Source: an uncultured Eubacteriales bacterium
Lineage (GTDB): Bacteria; Bacillota; Clostridia; Oscillospirales; Acutalibacteraceae
Direction of reading: 5' to 3'
NCBI GenBank assembly: GCA_934525065.1
Contig: CAKSYX010000006.1
Span: 1-64,000 of the forward strand
Length of the DNA stretch: 64,000 nt
Both the position numbers and the translations under genes were made by a program. This document shows, in pieces, positions 35,421 through 43,593 of this stretch. The notes under the pieces are model-generated. The model saw only the letters and a list, made by a program, of their open reading frames with translations. It searched no databases and was not told the DNA's origin. Position 1 is the stretch's first letter; each line of letters starts with the position of its first letter.

Positions 35421-36347
35421 ATGCAGGCAAAGGAAAAATCAAATATAAAGGAAGACTCTGAAAAAAAGGCACAACTGCTTTCAAAGGCTTCGCTTGCTTT
35501 TTCGATGACAGTTTTCGGAACCATCGGAATTTTTGTCCGCTCAATCGAGCTTCCGTCAAGCTTCGTTGCAATGACGCGCGGCTTCCTCGGCGTTTTGTTT
35601 CTGCTTGCGTTCAAGCTTGCGAGGCGGCAAAAAGTCTCACTTTCCGCCGTCAAAAGTAACATCCGGCTGCTTTTTGCCTCCGGCGCTGCAATCGGCGTGA
35701 ACTGGATTCTGCTTTTTGAATCTTATAACTATACCTCCGTTGCAACCGCAACGCTGTGCTATTATCTTGCGCCGATTTTTGTCACCGTTGCTTCTCCGTT
35801 TGTTCTGAAGGAAAAGCTGAGTGCAAAAAAGCTCTGCTGTGTGCTTTGCGCGCTGTTCGGAATGATTTTTGTTTCCGGTGTTTTTGAAAACGGCGGTGTC
35901 AAAGCCGGTGAGCTTAAAGGAATCCTGCTCGGAACCGGGGCCGCGGCCTTTTACGCGGCGGTAATGCTTCTTAACAAAAAGCTCCATGGAATTGCCGATA
36001 CCGACCGAACAATTATGCAGTTGCTGTTTGCTTCGCTGACCGTTACGCCGTATGTCCTTTTGACCGAAAATGTTGCGTCTTTTGAGTACGGAACAAAAAT
36101 GGTTCTGCTACTTTTGACCGTCGGAATCATCCACACCGGCTTTTCATACACGCTGTTTTTCGGCTCTGTCGGAAGACTGCCTGCTCAAACAACGGCATTG
36201 TTCAGCTATATTGACCCGGTGGTTGCAATCTTGCTTTCGGCGCTGCTTTTGAAAGAAAAGCTCGTCCTTTTCGATATCATCGGAGCCGTTATGATTCTCG
36301 GCTCAACACTTGTCAGTGAATTTAGCTTTAAGAGGGAAAGAAAATGA
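35421..36347 (+). CDS. EamA-family (DMT superfamily) transporter
   Basis: A 308-residue integral membrane protein with ten predicted helices in two EamA repeats, preceded by a charged N terminus of about 25 residues. Family features include the helix after LPSSFVAMTRGFLGVLFLL, the region ESYNYTSVATATLCYYLAP ending repeat one, and YIDPVVAILLSALLLKEKL in repeat two. DMT members export metabolites or take up amino acids; the substrate is unknown. Its stop codon overlaps the era start by four bases, so it is translationally coupled to era. A co-transcribed ECF S component lies upstream. Confidence 0.9.
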   Translation: MQAKEKSNIKEDSEKKAQLLSKASLAFSMTVFGTIGIFVRSIELPSSFVAMTRGFLGVLFLLAFKLARRQKVSLSAVKSNIRLLFASGAAIGVNWILLFESYNYTSVATATLCYYLAPIFVTVASPFVLKEKLSAKKLCCVLCALFGMIFVSGVFENGGVKAGELKGILLGTGAAAFYAAVMLLNKKLHGIADTDRTIMQLLFASLTVTPYVLLTENVASFEYGTKMVLLLLTVGIIHTGFSYTLFFGSVGRLPAQTTALFSYIDPVVAILLSALLLKEKLVLFDIIGAVMILGSTLVSEFSFKRERK

Positions 36348-37237
36348 CAGAAACAAAAACCGCTTTTATCGCAATTGTCGGCCGTCCGAATGTCGGAAAA
36401 TCTTCAATTCTCAACCGCTTGCTTTCCGCAAAGGTTGCAATTGTTTCCGATAAACCCCAAACAACGCGCACAAGAATCATGGGCGTTCTGACGAAGGACG
36501 AGACTCAGCTTGTTTTTACCGATACCCCCGGCTTTCACCGTCCGCATAACAAGCTCGGCGAAAAAATGATCAAAGCCGTGACGGAAAGTATCGGCGGCGT
36601 TGATGCGTGTATGTTTGTGACGGAACCGGAGGGCGAGCTTCGCGAGGAGGAAAAGGAGCTGCTTTCAAAGTGCCGCGCACAAAAAATGCCCGTTGTGCTT
36701 GTAATCAACAAAATTGACACTGTTGCGCAAAAGACCGACCTCATGAAGCGCATTGCATATCTTTCTGCTCAGTATGATTTTGAAGCAGTAGTTCCGGTTT
36801 CCGCCCTCAAAAACGATGGAATGGACGCGCTCACAGATGAGCTGACTGCGCTTGCTTTTCCGTCGGAGCACTTTTTTCCCGATGATACCCTCACCGATCA
36901 GCCGGAAAGGGTCATTGCAGGCGAAATAATCCGCGAAAAGATGCTTCGCCTTCTTGACCGCGAAATTCCGCACGGCGTTGCAGTTTCAATCGAAAAAATG
37001 CGTGAACGGCCGGATAAGGACATCATGGACGTTGAAGCGGTGATATACTGCGAAAAAGAGAGCCATAAGGGCATCATAATAGGAAAAGGCGGTTCAATGC
37101 TTAAGCGTATTTCAACATACGCAAGGCAGGACATGGAACGCTTTTTTGACTGCAAAATCAATCTCAAATGCTGGGTCAAGGTTAAGGAAGGCTGGCGCAA
37201 TCGTGAAGGCCTTATCCATAACTTCGGCCTTGATTAA
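36344..37237 (+). CDS. era: GTPase Era
   Basis: Era is an essential GTPase that assists 16S rRNA maturation and 30S assembly. The 297-residue protein has G1 GRPNVGKSS, G3 DTPG, G4 NKID and a C-terminal KH domain with GKGGSMLKRISTYARQD, and ends in the usual WRN-containing stretch (VKEGWRNREGLIHNFGLD). Length is normal. The ATG overlaps the preceding transporter gene by four bases. The downstream YqzL-like and recO genes follow the standard Firmicutes order. Confidence 0.98.
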   Translation: MTETKTAFIAIVGRPNVGKSSILNRLLSAKVAIVSDKPQTTRTRIMGVLTKDETQLVFTDTPGFHRPHNKLGEKMIKAVTESIGGVDACMFVTEPEGELREEEKELLSKCRAQKMPVVLVINKIDTVAQKTDLMKRIAYLSAQYDFEAVVPVSALKNDGMDALTDELTALAFPSEHFFPDDTLTDQPERVIAGEIIREKMLRLLDREIPHGVAVSIEKMRERPDKDIMDVEAVIYCEKESHKGIIIGKGGSMLKRISTYARQDMERFFDCKINLKCWVKVKEGWRNREGLIHNFGLD

Positions 37238-37319
37238 AAGAAACCGAATTTTTCCTGTTTAAATCGTGCCGTTTCTGCGCAGAGTATTAAGGTAAAATAT
37301 ACTTTGCGGAGGGACAGTC

Positions 37320-37553
37320 ATGAACAAAAAGGAACTTTGGCGTATTTTCATGAAAACCGGCAGAGTCTCGGATTATCTCAACTATAAAAACGCAAGAGAC
37401 AGCGAGCGTCCGCCCGAGCATGATGTTTTTTCCGAAGAATTTGCCGAGGAATTTGTCAATAACTTTGACGGAGACTTCCCTGAAATGCAAAAAAGGCAGA
37501 CGGAAATCTCTTCGTCCGAGGAATATGAGGATATTGACGACTATGATTATTAA
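37320..37553 (+). CDS. YqzL-like small protein
   Basis: A 77-residue protein. The first 25 residues (KELWRIFMKTGRVSDYLNYK) resemble the YqzL family, small proteins of unknown function usually encoded between era and recO in Firmicutes. The remaining ~50 residues are very acidic and end in EEYEDIDDYDY, making it longer than typical YqzL. GGAGGGACAGTC precedes the ATG. Its 3' end overlaps recO by 11 bases. Confidence 0.8.
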   Translation: MNKKELWRIFMKTGRVSDYLNYKNARDSERPPEHDVFSEEFAEEFVNNFDGDFPEMQKRQTEISSSEEYEDIDDYDY

Positions 37554-38286
37554 AACCGACGGAATTGTGATCCGCGAACAGACAACAGGCGAAAGAGACC
37601 GACTTGTAACCCTGCTCACGCGCTCAAACGGCGTGGTCAGGGCTTTCGTCAACGGAGGAAGGAGCCCCAAAAGCAAAAACGTTGCTTCAACGGGGCTCTT
37701 GTGCTATTCCGACCTTGTGATTGAAAAAAAGAAAAACGGCGTTTACATAATTACCGAAGCCGCACCGAAAGAAGTTTTCTTTGCCTTGCGCGACGACCTT
37801 GTTTCGCTTTCGCTTGCGCAGTATTTCGCCGAGCTTGCTTCTGAGCTTGCGCCGCGCGAAGAGGAGGCGGACGAGTTTTTGCGTGTGCTTCTCAATGCCG
37901 TTTATTTTGTTTCGCAAAAGAAGCGCGATCCTCAGCTTATCAAGGCGTCAACGGAATTGCGCCTGCTTTCGATCGCCGGTTATATGCCGTCAATTGTTGC
38001 CTGCTGTTCCTGCGGGAAATTTGAAAGCGAAACAATGCGCTTTTCCGTTGCTACCGGCCGCCTTTACTGCGGCGAGTGCCTGCCTGCGGAAAAGACGTAT
38101 GAGCTGCCGCTCGGAGTTGTTACCGCGATGAGGCATATCTGCTTTTCCGAAACGCCGAAGCTTTTTTCCTTCTCGCTTTCAAAATCGTCGCTGGAGCTTC
38201 TCTGTGAGGTCAGCGAAAAGTATTTGAAAAACGTAACCATGAGAAACTATAAAACGCTCGATTTTTATAAAACAATGACCCGGTAG
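37543..38286 (+). CDS. recO: DNA repair protein RecO
   Basis: RecO anneals single strands and loads RecA with RecR/RecF. The 247-residue protein has the N-terminal OB fold (MIIKTDGIVIREQTTGERDRL), a helical domain and a C-terminal zinc site with CCSCG and CGECL. I chose the ATG at 37543, which overlaps the YqzL-like gene and has GAGGA upstream. The longer open frame starting at 37420 lies within that gene in another frame. A decayed repeat element begins right after its stop codon, before mutS2. Confidence 0.95.
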   Translation: MIIKTDGIVIREQTTGERDRLVTLLTRSNGVVRAFVNGGRSPKSKNVASTGLLCYSDLVIEKKKNGVYIITEAAPKEVFFALRDDLVSLSLAQYFAELASELAPREEEADEFLRVLLNAVYFVSQKKRDPQLIKASTELRLLSIAGYMPSIVACCSCGKFESETMRFSVATGRLYCGECLPAEKTYELPLGVVTAMRHICFSETPKLFSFSLSKSSLELLCEVSEKYLKNVTMRNYKTLDFYKTMTR

Positions 38287-38287
38287 G

Positions 38288-38440
38288 ATAGGCGTTTGCA
38301 TGAAGAACTTGTTTTCCCGCACATTGCGGCACTTTTTGTCTCGCTGTATGCCGGCATTGCGAGACTTTGTAGCGCAGTCTCGGCGGAAAAATGCCTTAAA
38401 AAACGGCATTGAGTTTGAAGCTCTTCAGCCTTAACCGGAA
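38288..38440. repeat. Decayed copy of the inner MITE-like element
   Basis: This stretch shares long blocks with 50978-51253: CCGCACATTGCGGCACTTT followed by TTGTCT, the GCATTGCGA...ACTTT block, the GCCTTAAAAAAC block, ATTGAG, and the terminal TCTTCAGCC. The left end and about 100 internal bases are missing or diverged. It fills the recO-mutS2 gap. Confidence 0.8.
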
Positions 38441-38456
38441 AACAGGAGGGATAAAA

Positions 38457-40847
38457 TTGAATAAGGATTATCTGGCTCTTGACCTTGACAAAGTTCTTGA
38501 AAAACTTTCGTCCTTCGTTTGCAGTGCAGACGGAAAAGACGAGATCTCGCGTCTTGAACCGCAAAGCGACTTCGGCTCTGTTCAGGCGCTCCTTAACCGG
38601 ACAACGGACGCGCATATGCTTATGGCTCGGTTCGGTGCGCCGTCCTTCGGCGGGCTTAAAAATGTCAACAATGCTCTTGCACGCGCAAACGCGGGCAGTG
38701 TGCTTTCAATGCGCGAGCTGCTTGACATTGCCGAGGTTCTGCGTTCGATTCGCGGAATCGTTCAGTGGCGCAGCAAAAACGAGGGCGTGCGCTGCTCGGT
38801 TGATGTTTATTTCGATGCCCTGACGCCGAATAAATATCTTGAAGATAAAATAACCACGGCGATCATAAGTGAGGACGAGATGAGCGATAATGCTTCTCCG
38901 ACGCTTTATGATATTCGCCGCAAAATTCGCGCCGCCTCCTCAAAGGTACGCGACCGTCTTGACAAAATGATACGCTCCTCACAGTACCAAAAGGCACTGC
39001 GCGAAGCAATCGTGACCATGCGCAACGGACGCTACGTTGTTCCCGTAAAGGTTGAGCACCGTTCCGAGGTCAGCGGCCTTGTTCACGACACCTCCTCAAG
39101 CGGAGCCACGGTTTTCATTGAGCCTGCCGGCGTTGTTGAAGCCAACAACGAAATCAAGGTCCTTCAAGGCAAGGAGCAAGAGGAGATTGACAAGATTCTC
39201 TATGAGCTTTCGACCGAAGCAGGCAGCTTTTTTGAGGGCATCAAAGCGAGCTATGAGTGCGCTGTTGAGCTTGATGTAATTTTTGCAAAGGCAAAGCTTG
39301 CTTATGAAATGAAGGCTATGACGCCGATTCTCAACGATGAGGGAAGGATTCTTCTCAACCGTGCGCGTCATCCTCTCATTGACCCGAAAAAGGTTGTTGC
39401 AACCGATATACGTCTCGGCACTGACTTCGATACCCTTATAATTACCGGGCCGAATACAGGCGGAAAAACCGTTTCAATAAAAACGGTCGGCCTTTTCACG
39501 CTGATGGCGATGTGCGGCCTTATGATTCCTGCCGGAGACAGAAGCGAAATTTCCGTCTTTGACCATGTTTTTGCCGATATCGGAGACGAACAGAGCATTG
39601 AGCAGTCGCTTTCAACCTTCTCGTCTCATATCACAAACATAATTCGTATCATAAACGCCGTCAATGACCGCTCACTCGTTCTTATTGATGAGCTGGGTGC
39701 CGGAACCGACCCTGTTGAAGGTGCTGCGCTCGCGACCGCAATTTTGGAACGAATCCACGAAAAGGGCGCAAAAATTGCCGCAACGACCCATTACGCCGAG
39801 CTTAAGGCCTATGCGCTTGAAACTCCCGGCGTTGAAAACGGTTGCTGTGAATTTGACGTTGCTTCGCTCAGACCTACATACCGTCTGCTTATCGGCGTTC
39901 CCGGAAGGTCAAACGCTTTCGCAATTTCAAAACGGCTCGGAATGGAAAGCGGCGTCATTGAACGTGCGCAGTCTTTGGTTTCAAGTGCCAACGCAAGCTT
40001 TGAGGGTGTTATTGAATCACTTGAAAAAAGCCGCCAGGCTTTTGAAGCAAAGCGCGATGAAGCCGAACAGATCCGCTTTGAAGCGACCAAGGCAAAAACC
40101 GAAGCGCAAAAATATAAAGACAGTATTGAAGACCTGCGTAAAAAGGAGCTTGACAAGGCACAGCAGCAGGCGACGAAAATTATTGAGCAGGCAAAACGCA
40201 GTGCCTATGCGCTTGTGAGCGAGCTTGAAGAGCTTAAACGCGAGAGCGCAAAGTCCAGGGACAAAGCCGAAGCCGCAAGGCGCGCAAAGCAGCTTATGAA
40301 AAAGAGCATGGGTGAATTTGACGATATAACGAACCCTGTTACCTCTGCTCTTGCTGATGATGAAAGCTATATTGTTCCGCAAACGCTTAAAATCGGCGAT
40401 GAAGTTTTACTTGCCGATATCGGAAAGACCGCAACCGTTACCGCTCTTGAAGACAAAAAGGGTGAGGTCGAGGTTCTTGCCGGAATAATCAAAATGAGGA
40501 CGCCGAAAAGCAATCTCAGAGTCGGAAAGAGCCTGAAAAGCGCAAAGAGTACCACTCGTTCCGCACCGAAAAAGGCCGCGCATGAGTTTAAACCAGCCGG
40601 TTCGGAAAAGGCCGAATGCGACCTTCGCGGAATGAACGTTGAAGAGGGCATCATGGAGCTTGAGCGTCACCTTGACCGCTGCATGAGGCTCGGTCTCAAT
40701 GAAATCAGCGTTATCCACGGCAAAGGCACGGGTGTTCTGCGCCGCGGCATTCAGGACTACCTGAGAAAATGCAAGTACGTCAAGTCCTTCCGTCTCGGAA
40801 CCTTCGGCGAAGGCGAAAACGGAGTAACAATTGTTACGCTGAAGTAA
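38457..40847 (+). CDS. mutS2: MutS2 endonuclease/ribosome-rescue ATPase
   Basis: MutS2 is an ABC-type ATPase with a C-terminal Smr nuclease domain. It suppresses recombination and, in Bacillus, splits collided ribosomes. The 796-residue protein has Walker A GPNTGGKTVSIK, Walker B LVLIDELGAGTDPVEGAAL, a long coiled coil rich in Lys, Glu and Ala (about 515-625), a KOW-like segment and the Smr domain (CDLRGMNVEEGIMELERHLD, then HGKGTGVLRRG). The start is TTG at 38457 with AGGAGGG seven bases upstream; an extension to 38409 would run into the repeat relic. Length is normal. Confidence 0.96.
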   Translation: MNKDYLALDLDKVLEKLSSFVCSADGKDEISRLEPQSDFGSVQALLNRTTDAHMLMARFGAPSFGGLKNVNNALARANAGSVLSMRELLDIAEVLRSIRGIVQWRSKNEGVRCSVDVYFDALTPNKYLEDKITTAIISEDEMSDNASPTLYDIRRKIRAASSKVRDRLDKMIRSSQYQKALREAIVTMRNGRYVVPVKVEHRSEVSGLVHDTSSSGATVFIEPAGVVEANNEIKVLQGKEQEEIDKILYELSTEAGSFFEGIKASYECAVELDVIFAKAKLAYEMKAMTPILNDEGRILLNRARHPLIDPKKVVATDIRLGTDFDTLIITGPNTGGKTVSIKTVGLFTLMAMCGLMIPAGDRSEISVFDHVFADIGDEQSIEQSLSTFSSHITNIIRIINAVNDRSLVLIDELGAGTDPVEGAALATAILERIHEKGAKIAATTHYAELKAYALETPGVENGCCEFDVASLRPTYRLLIGVPGRSNAFAISKRLGMESGVIERAQSLVSSANASFEGVIESLEKSRQAFEAKRDEAEQIRFEATKAKTEAQKYKDSIEDLRKKELDKAQQQATKIIEQAKRSAYALVSELEELKRESAKSRDKAEAARRAKQLMKKSMGEFDDITNPVTSALADDESYIVPQTLKIGDEVLLADIGKTATVTALEDKKGEVEVLAGIIKMRTPKSNLRVGKSLKSAKSTTRSAPKKAAHEFKPAGSEKAECDLRGMNVEEGIMELERHLDRCMRLGLNEISVIHGKGTGVLRRGIQDYLRKCKYVKSFRLGTFGEGENGVTIVTLK

Positions 40848-40862
40848 ACTTATAAAACTAAT

Positions 40863-41083
40863 AAGCTATTGCATTTAGATGCAGAAAGCGTTTTCTTTGC
40901 CCCGAAGCTGTATATAGATACCGCGAGTGGGCAAAAAAACGCTTAAAAGAGCAAAATAATTTTTAATACCATCAATAAACAAAAAGACTATATTTCATAT
41001 GAAGCTCCATTTGATTGGCCTCGTGAAATATAGTCTTTTGATTTTTGTTTTGCTCTTTGGTCTGCGCTAAATGTCGGCAGTCC
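40863..41083 (-). mobile_element. MITE-like element, copy A (inverted relative to copy B)
   Basis: About 220 bp with imperfect terminal inverted repeats that share GCATTTAG and GCAGA. An internal palindrome has 15-bp arms (AAAGACTATATTTCA and its complement). It matches copy B at 50791-51289 in reverse orientation, but without the inner insertion. It occupies most of the 306-base mutS2-holin gap. No transposase is encoded, so it would need one in trans. Confidence 0.85.
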
Positions 41084-41153
41084 TTTTTTGTGGCCAGCAA
41101 TGTGTTTCGGCATATATTGACAGTGAGAGTTTGTTTTATTGAGAGGTGGAATA

Positions 41154-41423
41154 ATGAATGACACCGTTATAGTTTCACTTGTTGCTCTTGCAGGAACTCT
41201 TGCAGGAACTTTCGCCGGTATTCTGACATCGACACGGCTCACCACATACAGAATCGAGCAGCTTGAAAAGAAGGTTGAAAAGCATAACACACTGGTTGAG
41301 CGCACTTATAAACTGGAAAGGGAGAAGGACGTGATTGACGAAAGGCTGCGGCAGCTTGAAAACCGGATCGCCGCAAGCGAAGAAGAAAAGGGAAAGCTTC
41401 CCTGCAGCGGAAAGGGGGACTGA
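41154..41423 (+). CDS. Small membrane/coiled-coil protein, holin-associated
   Basis: An 89-residue protein with one N-terminal hydrophobic segment (about residues 5-25, with a GTLAGTFAGI repeat) followed by a charged coiled coil rich in Glu, Lys, Arg and Leu. The arrangement resembles small phage lysis-cassette proteins of the XhlA/hemolysin type that sit just upstream of holins. GAGAGGTGGAATA precedes the ATG. The holin gene starts three bases after the stop codon. No other phage genes are nearby, so it looks like a remnant or a domesticated pair. Confidence 0.65.
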   Translation: MNDTVIVSLVALAGTLAGTFAGILTSTRLTTYRIEQLEKKVEKHNTLVERTYKLEREKDVIDERLRQLENRIAASEEEKGKLPCSGKGD

Positions 41424-41425
41424 AA

Positions 41426-41674
41426 ATGAAAATAAACTGGAAGGTCAGGCTCAGAAACCCGATTTTTTGGCTGACAGCAATTCCGGCGTTTGTTTCGTTT
41501 GTTTATACAACGCTCGGCCTTTTCGGGGTCGTTCCCTCACTTTCGGAGGATTCGGCCGTGAAAATCGGCTCGGCCGCGGTTTCCGCGCTTGCAGCCGTCG
41601 GTGTGCTGGTTGACCCGACAACAAAGGGATTGTGTGACAGCCCTGACGCGCTCTGCTATAAGAAGCCGAAGTAA
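41426..41674 (+). CDS. Phage holin, phi LC3 family
   Basis: An 82-residue protein fitting the phi LC3 holin family: MKINWKVRLRNPIFWL start, two hydrophobic segments, and the conserved VDPTTKGLCDS...Y end. Holins form pores that release endolysin. Here no endolysin, terminase, capsid or integrase gene is present. The region between mutS2 and recA carries only this pair. It is intact in frame, which suggests retention, perhaps for export or toxin release, or a recent remnant. Confidence 0.85.
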   Translation: MKINWKVRLRNPIFWLTAIPAFVSFVYTTLGLFGVVPSLSEDSAVKIGSAAVSALAAVGVLVDPTTKGLCDSPDALCYKKPK

Positions 41675-41722
41675 GGCACAATACTTTTGATGAAACTGCA
41701 GCATTTAGCGCAGGTAATTCTG

Positions 41723-41763
41723 ATCGGTGCGGACTGCCTTGCCTTTCTGCACCGATTTTTTTG
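41723..41763 (+). terminator. Terminator after the holin gene
   Basis: ATCGGTGC (41723-41730) pairs with GCACCGAT (41749-41756), followed by seven uridines. Just upstream, GCATTTAGCGCAG (41701-41713) matches the end of the MITE-like elements. Confidence 0.85.
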
Positions 41764-41796
41764 TTGCGCGGCAGACCAACTATTTTCAAAAAACTA

Positions 41797-41825
41797 TTGA
41801 TTTTTCCGCTGAAATGAGATATAAT
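41797..41825 (+). promoter_or_regulatory. Promoter of recA
   Basis: TTGATT (41797-41802), a 17-base spacer and a perfect TATAAT (41820-41825). Confidence 0.85.
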
Positions 41826-41830
41826 GCAAA

Positions 41831-41844
41831 CGAACATTTGTACG
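41831..41844 (+). promoter_or_regulatory. LexA/DinR box at recA
   Basis: CGAACATTTGTACG closely matches the Gram-positive SOS box CGAAC-N4-GTTCG, with one changed base in the right half. It lies just downstream of the -10 box, where LexA would block transcription until RecA activation. Confidence 0.8.
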
Positions 41845-41860
41845 ATGTGGAGGAATTTAA

Positions 41861-42964
41861 ATGGCTGATAAAAAGACCGCTCTTGAAACTGCTCTTGCCC
41901 AGATTGAAAAGCAATACGGAAAGGGAGCTGTAATGCGTCTCGGTCAAAACACAGAGCTTAACGTTGATGCGATTCACACAGGTTCAATTTCGCTTGATAT
42001 TGCGACCGGTGTCGGCGGACTTCCGAAGGGAAGAATAGTTGAAATTTACGGTCCGGAATCCTCCGGTAAGACAACTCTTGCGCTCCACTGTATTGCCGAA
42101 GCACAAAAGGCCGGCGGCGAAGCTGCGTTCATCGACGCCGAGCACGCGCTTGATCCTGTTTACTCAAAGGCTCTCGGCGTTGACGTTGATTCGCTTCTTG
42201 TTTCTCAGCCGGATAACGGCGAGGATGCGCTTTCAATCACCGAAGCTCTTGCACGTTCGGGCGCACTTGATATTATTGTTGTTGACTCTGTTGCCGCCCT
42301 TGTTCCCAAGGCTGAAATTGAAGGCGAAATGGGCGACAGCCATGTCGGTCTGCACGCAAGACTTATGTCCCAGGCACTCAGAAAGCTGACGGGTGTTGTT
42401 GCAAAGTCAAACACTCTTGTTATTTTCATCAACCAGCTGCGCGAAAAGGTCGGTGTAATTTACGGCAGTCCGGAGGTCACGACCGGCGGACGCGCTCTCA
42501 AGTTCTATTCTTCAATCAGAATAGATGTCCGTAAGGCTGAGATCATCAAAGGCCCGGGTAATGAATTTATCGGTTCGAGAACACGCGCAAAAATTGTCAA
42601 GAACAAGGTTTCCCCGCCGTTCAAAGAGGCAATGTTTGACATCATGTACGGAACAGGTATCTCACACGCCGGTGAGCTTGTTGATCTCGGCGTTGAATAC
42701 GGCGTGATAAACAAGAGCGGCGCATGGTTCTCATACGGCGAAACAAGGCTCGGACAGGGCAGGGAAAACGTGAAGCTCCTTTTTGAAAAGGAAAAGGACC
42801 TTGCCGCTGAGATTGAAAAGAAGATTTTTGAAGCCTTCAAAAATAAAAGCAATGCCCACGATACACCGGCCGCTCCGGTTCTGAAATCCGCCGCCGCACC
42901 CGCACCGAAGAGCGTTTCAAAGGCGAGGGCAAAAATTGACATTGCCGTTGATGATGACGATTGA
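41861..42964 (+). CDS. recA: Recombinase RecA
   Basis: RecA forms filaments on single-stranded DNA, drives strand exchange and triggers LexA self-cleavage. The 367-residue protein has Walker A GPESSGKTT, the RecA signature ALKFYSSIRIDVRK and the KQYGKGAVMRLG N-terminal region. The C-terminal tail is Ala/Pro-rich and ends in an acidic VDDDD, as is common. GGAGGAATTTAA precedes the ATG. It is under an SOS box and overlaps recX by one base. Confidence 0.99.
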   Translation: MADKKTALETALAQIEKQYGKGAVMRLGQNTELNVDAIHTGSISLDIATGVGGLPKGRIVEIYGPESSGKTTLALHCIAEAQKAGGEAAFIDAEHALDPVYSKALGVDVDSLLVSQPDNGEDALSITEALARSGALDIIVVDSVAALVPKAEIEGEMGDSHVGLHARLMSQALRKLTGVVAKSNTLVIFINQLREKVGVIYGSPEVTTGGRALKFYSSIRIDVRKAEIIKGPGNEFIGSRTRAKIVKNKVSPPFKEAMFDIMYGTGISHAGELVDLGVEYGVINKSGAWFSYGETRLGQGRENVKLLFEKEKDLAAEIEKKIFEAFKNKSNAHDTPAAPVLKSAAAPAPKSVSKARAKIDIAVDDDD

Positions 42965-43593
42965 TGAAACTCACGCTTAAACAGGGAAAAAACAACAAGC
43001 TTCATATTTTGCTTGACGGCAATTACGCAATGACCGCTGACCTTGATTTTGCGGTACTTTACGGCCTGAGGGACGGGATGGAGCTTGAAGGCGAACAGCT
43101 TGACGCGCTTGAAAATGCAGTGAATGTCCGCCGTGCATTCAACAAGGCGAGTGAACTTCTTTCGTGCCGCGACCACAGCGAAAAGGAACTGCTTTTTAAG
43201 CTGCGGCAAAAAGGCTACGGCGAAGGTGCCGAAGAAGCGATTGAAAAGCTCAAAGGCTACGGCTATGTTGATGACTGCCGCTTTGCAAAAAGCTACGCTT
43301 CCGAGCTCAGTCGGCTCAAGCACTTCGGAAAACGCAGAATTGAACAGGAGCTTATGAAAAAAGGCGTTGACCGTTCTGTCATTGCAGAAGTACTTGAAGA
43401 AACGGAATTCGATGCCGAAGAGCTCGCTTGGCTTATAAACAGAAAGTATTACAGAAATTTAAATGATGAAAAGGGCGTTCAAAAAACAATCAACGCCCTT
43501 ATTCGTGCAGGTTATACCTTCTCTCAAATCAAGGAAGCTCTTGAAATTGTTTCTGAAGAGACGGAAAACGAAGGAGATTTTACCGATGAATGA
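42964..43593 (+). CDS. recX: Regulatory protein RecX
   Basis: RecX binds RecA filaments and modulates their activity. The 209-residue protein contains the RecX helical repeats (LLSCRDHSEKELLFKLRQKGY, YGYVDDCRFAKSYASEL, RRIEQELMKKGVD). The ATG at 42964 overlaps the recA stop codon (TGATG), giving translational coupling. Its 3' end overlaps rimO by eight bases. The order recA-recX is standard and implies SOS co-regulation. Confidence 0.95.
   Translation: MKLTLKQGKNNKLHILLDGNYAMTADLDFAVLYGLRDGMELEGEQLDALENAVNVRRAFNKASELLSCRDHSEKELLFKLRQKGYGEGAEEAIEKLKGYGYVDDCRFAKSYASELSRLKHFGKRRIEQELMKKGVDRSVIAEVLEETEFDAEELAWLINRKYYRNLNDEKGVQKTINALIRAGYTFSQIKEALEIVSEETENEGDFTDE

Noticed and set aside
37420..37542. 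N-terminal extension of recO
   Set aside because: It overlaps the YqzL-like gene in another frame. The ATG at 37543 gives the normal RecO N terminus.
40988..41305. Open frame on the minus strand across the MITE-like element
   Set aside because: It reads through the repeat (FSADQRAKQK stretch) and into the antisense of the holin-associated gene. The same peptide appears in copy B because the DNA is repeated.
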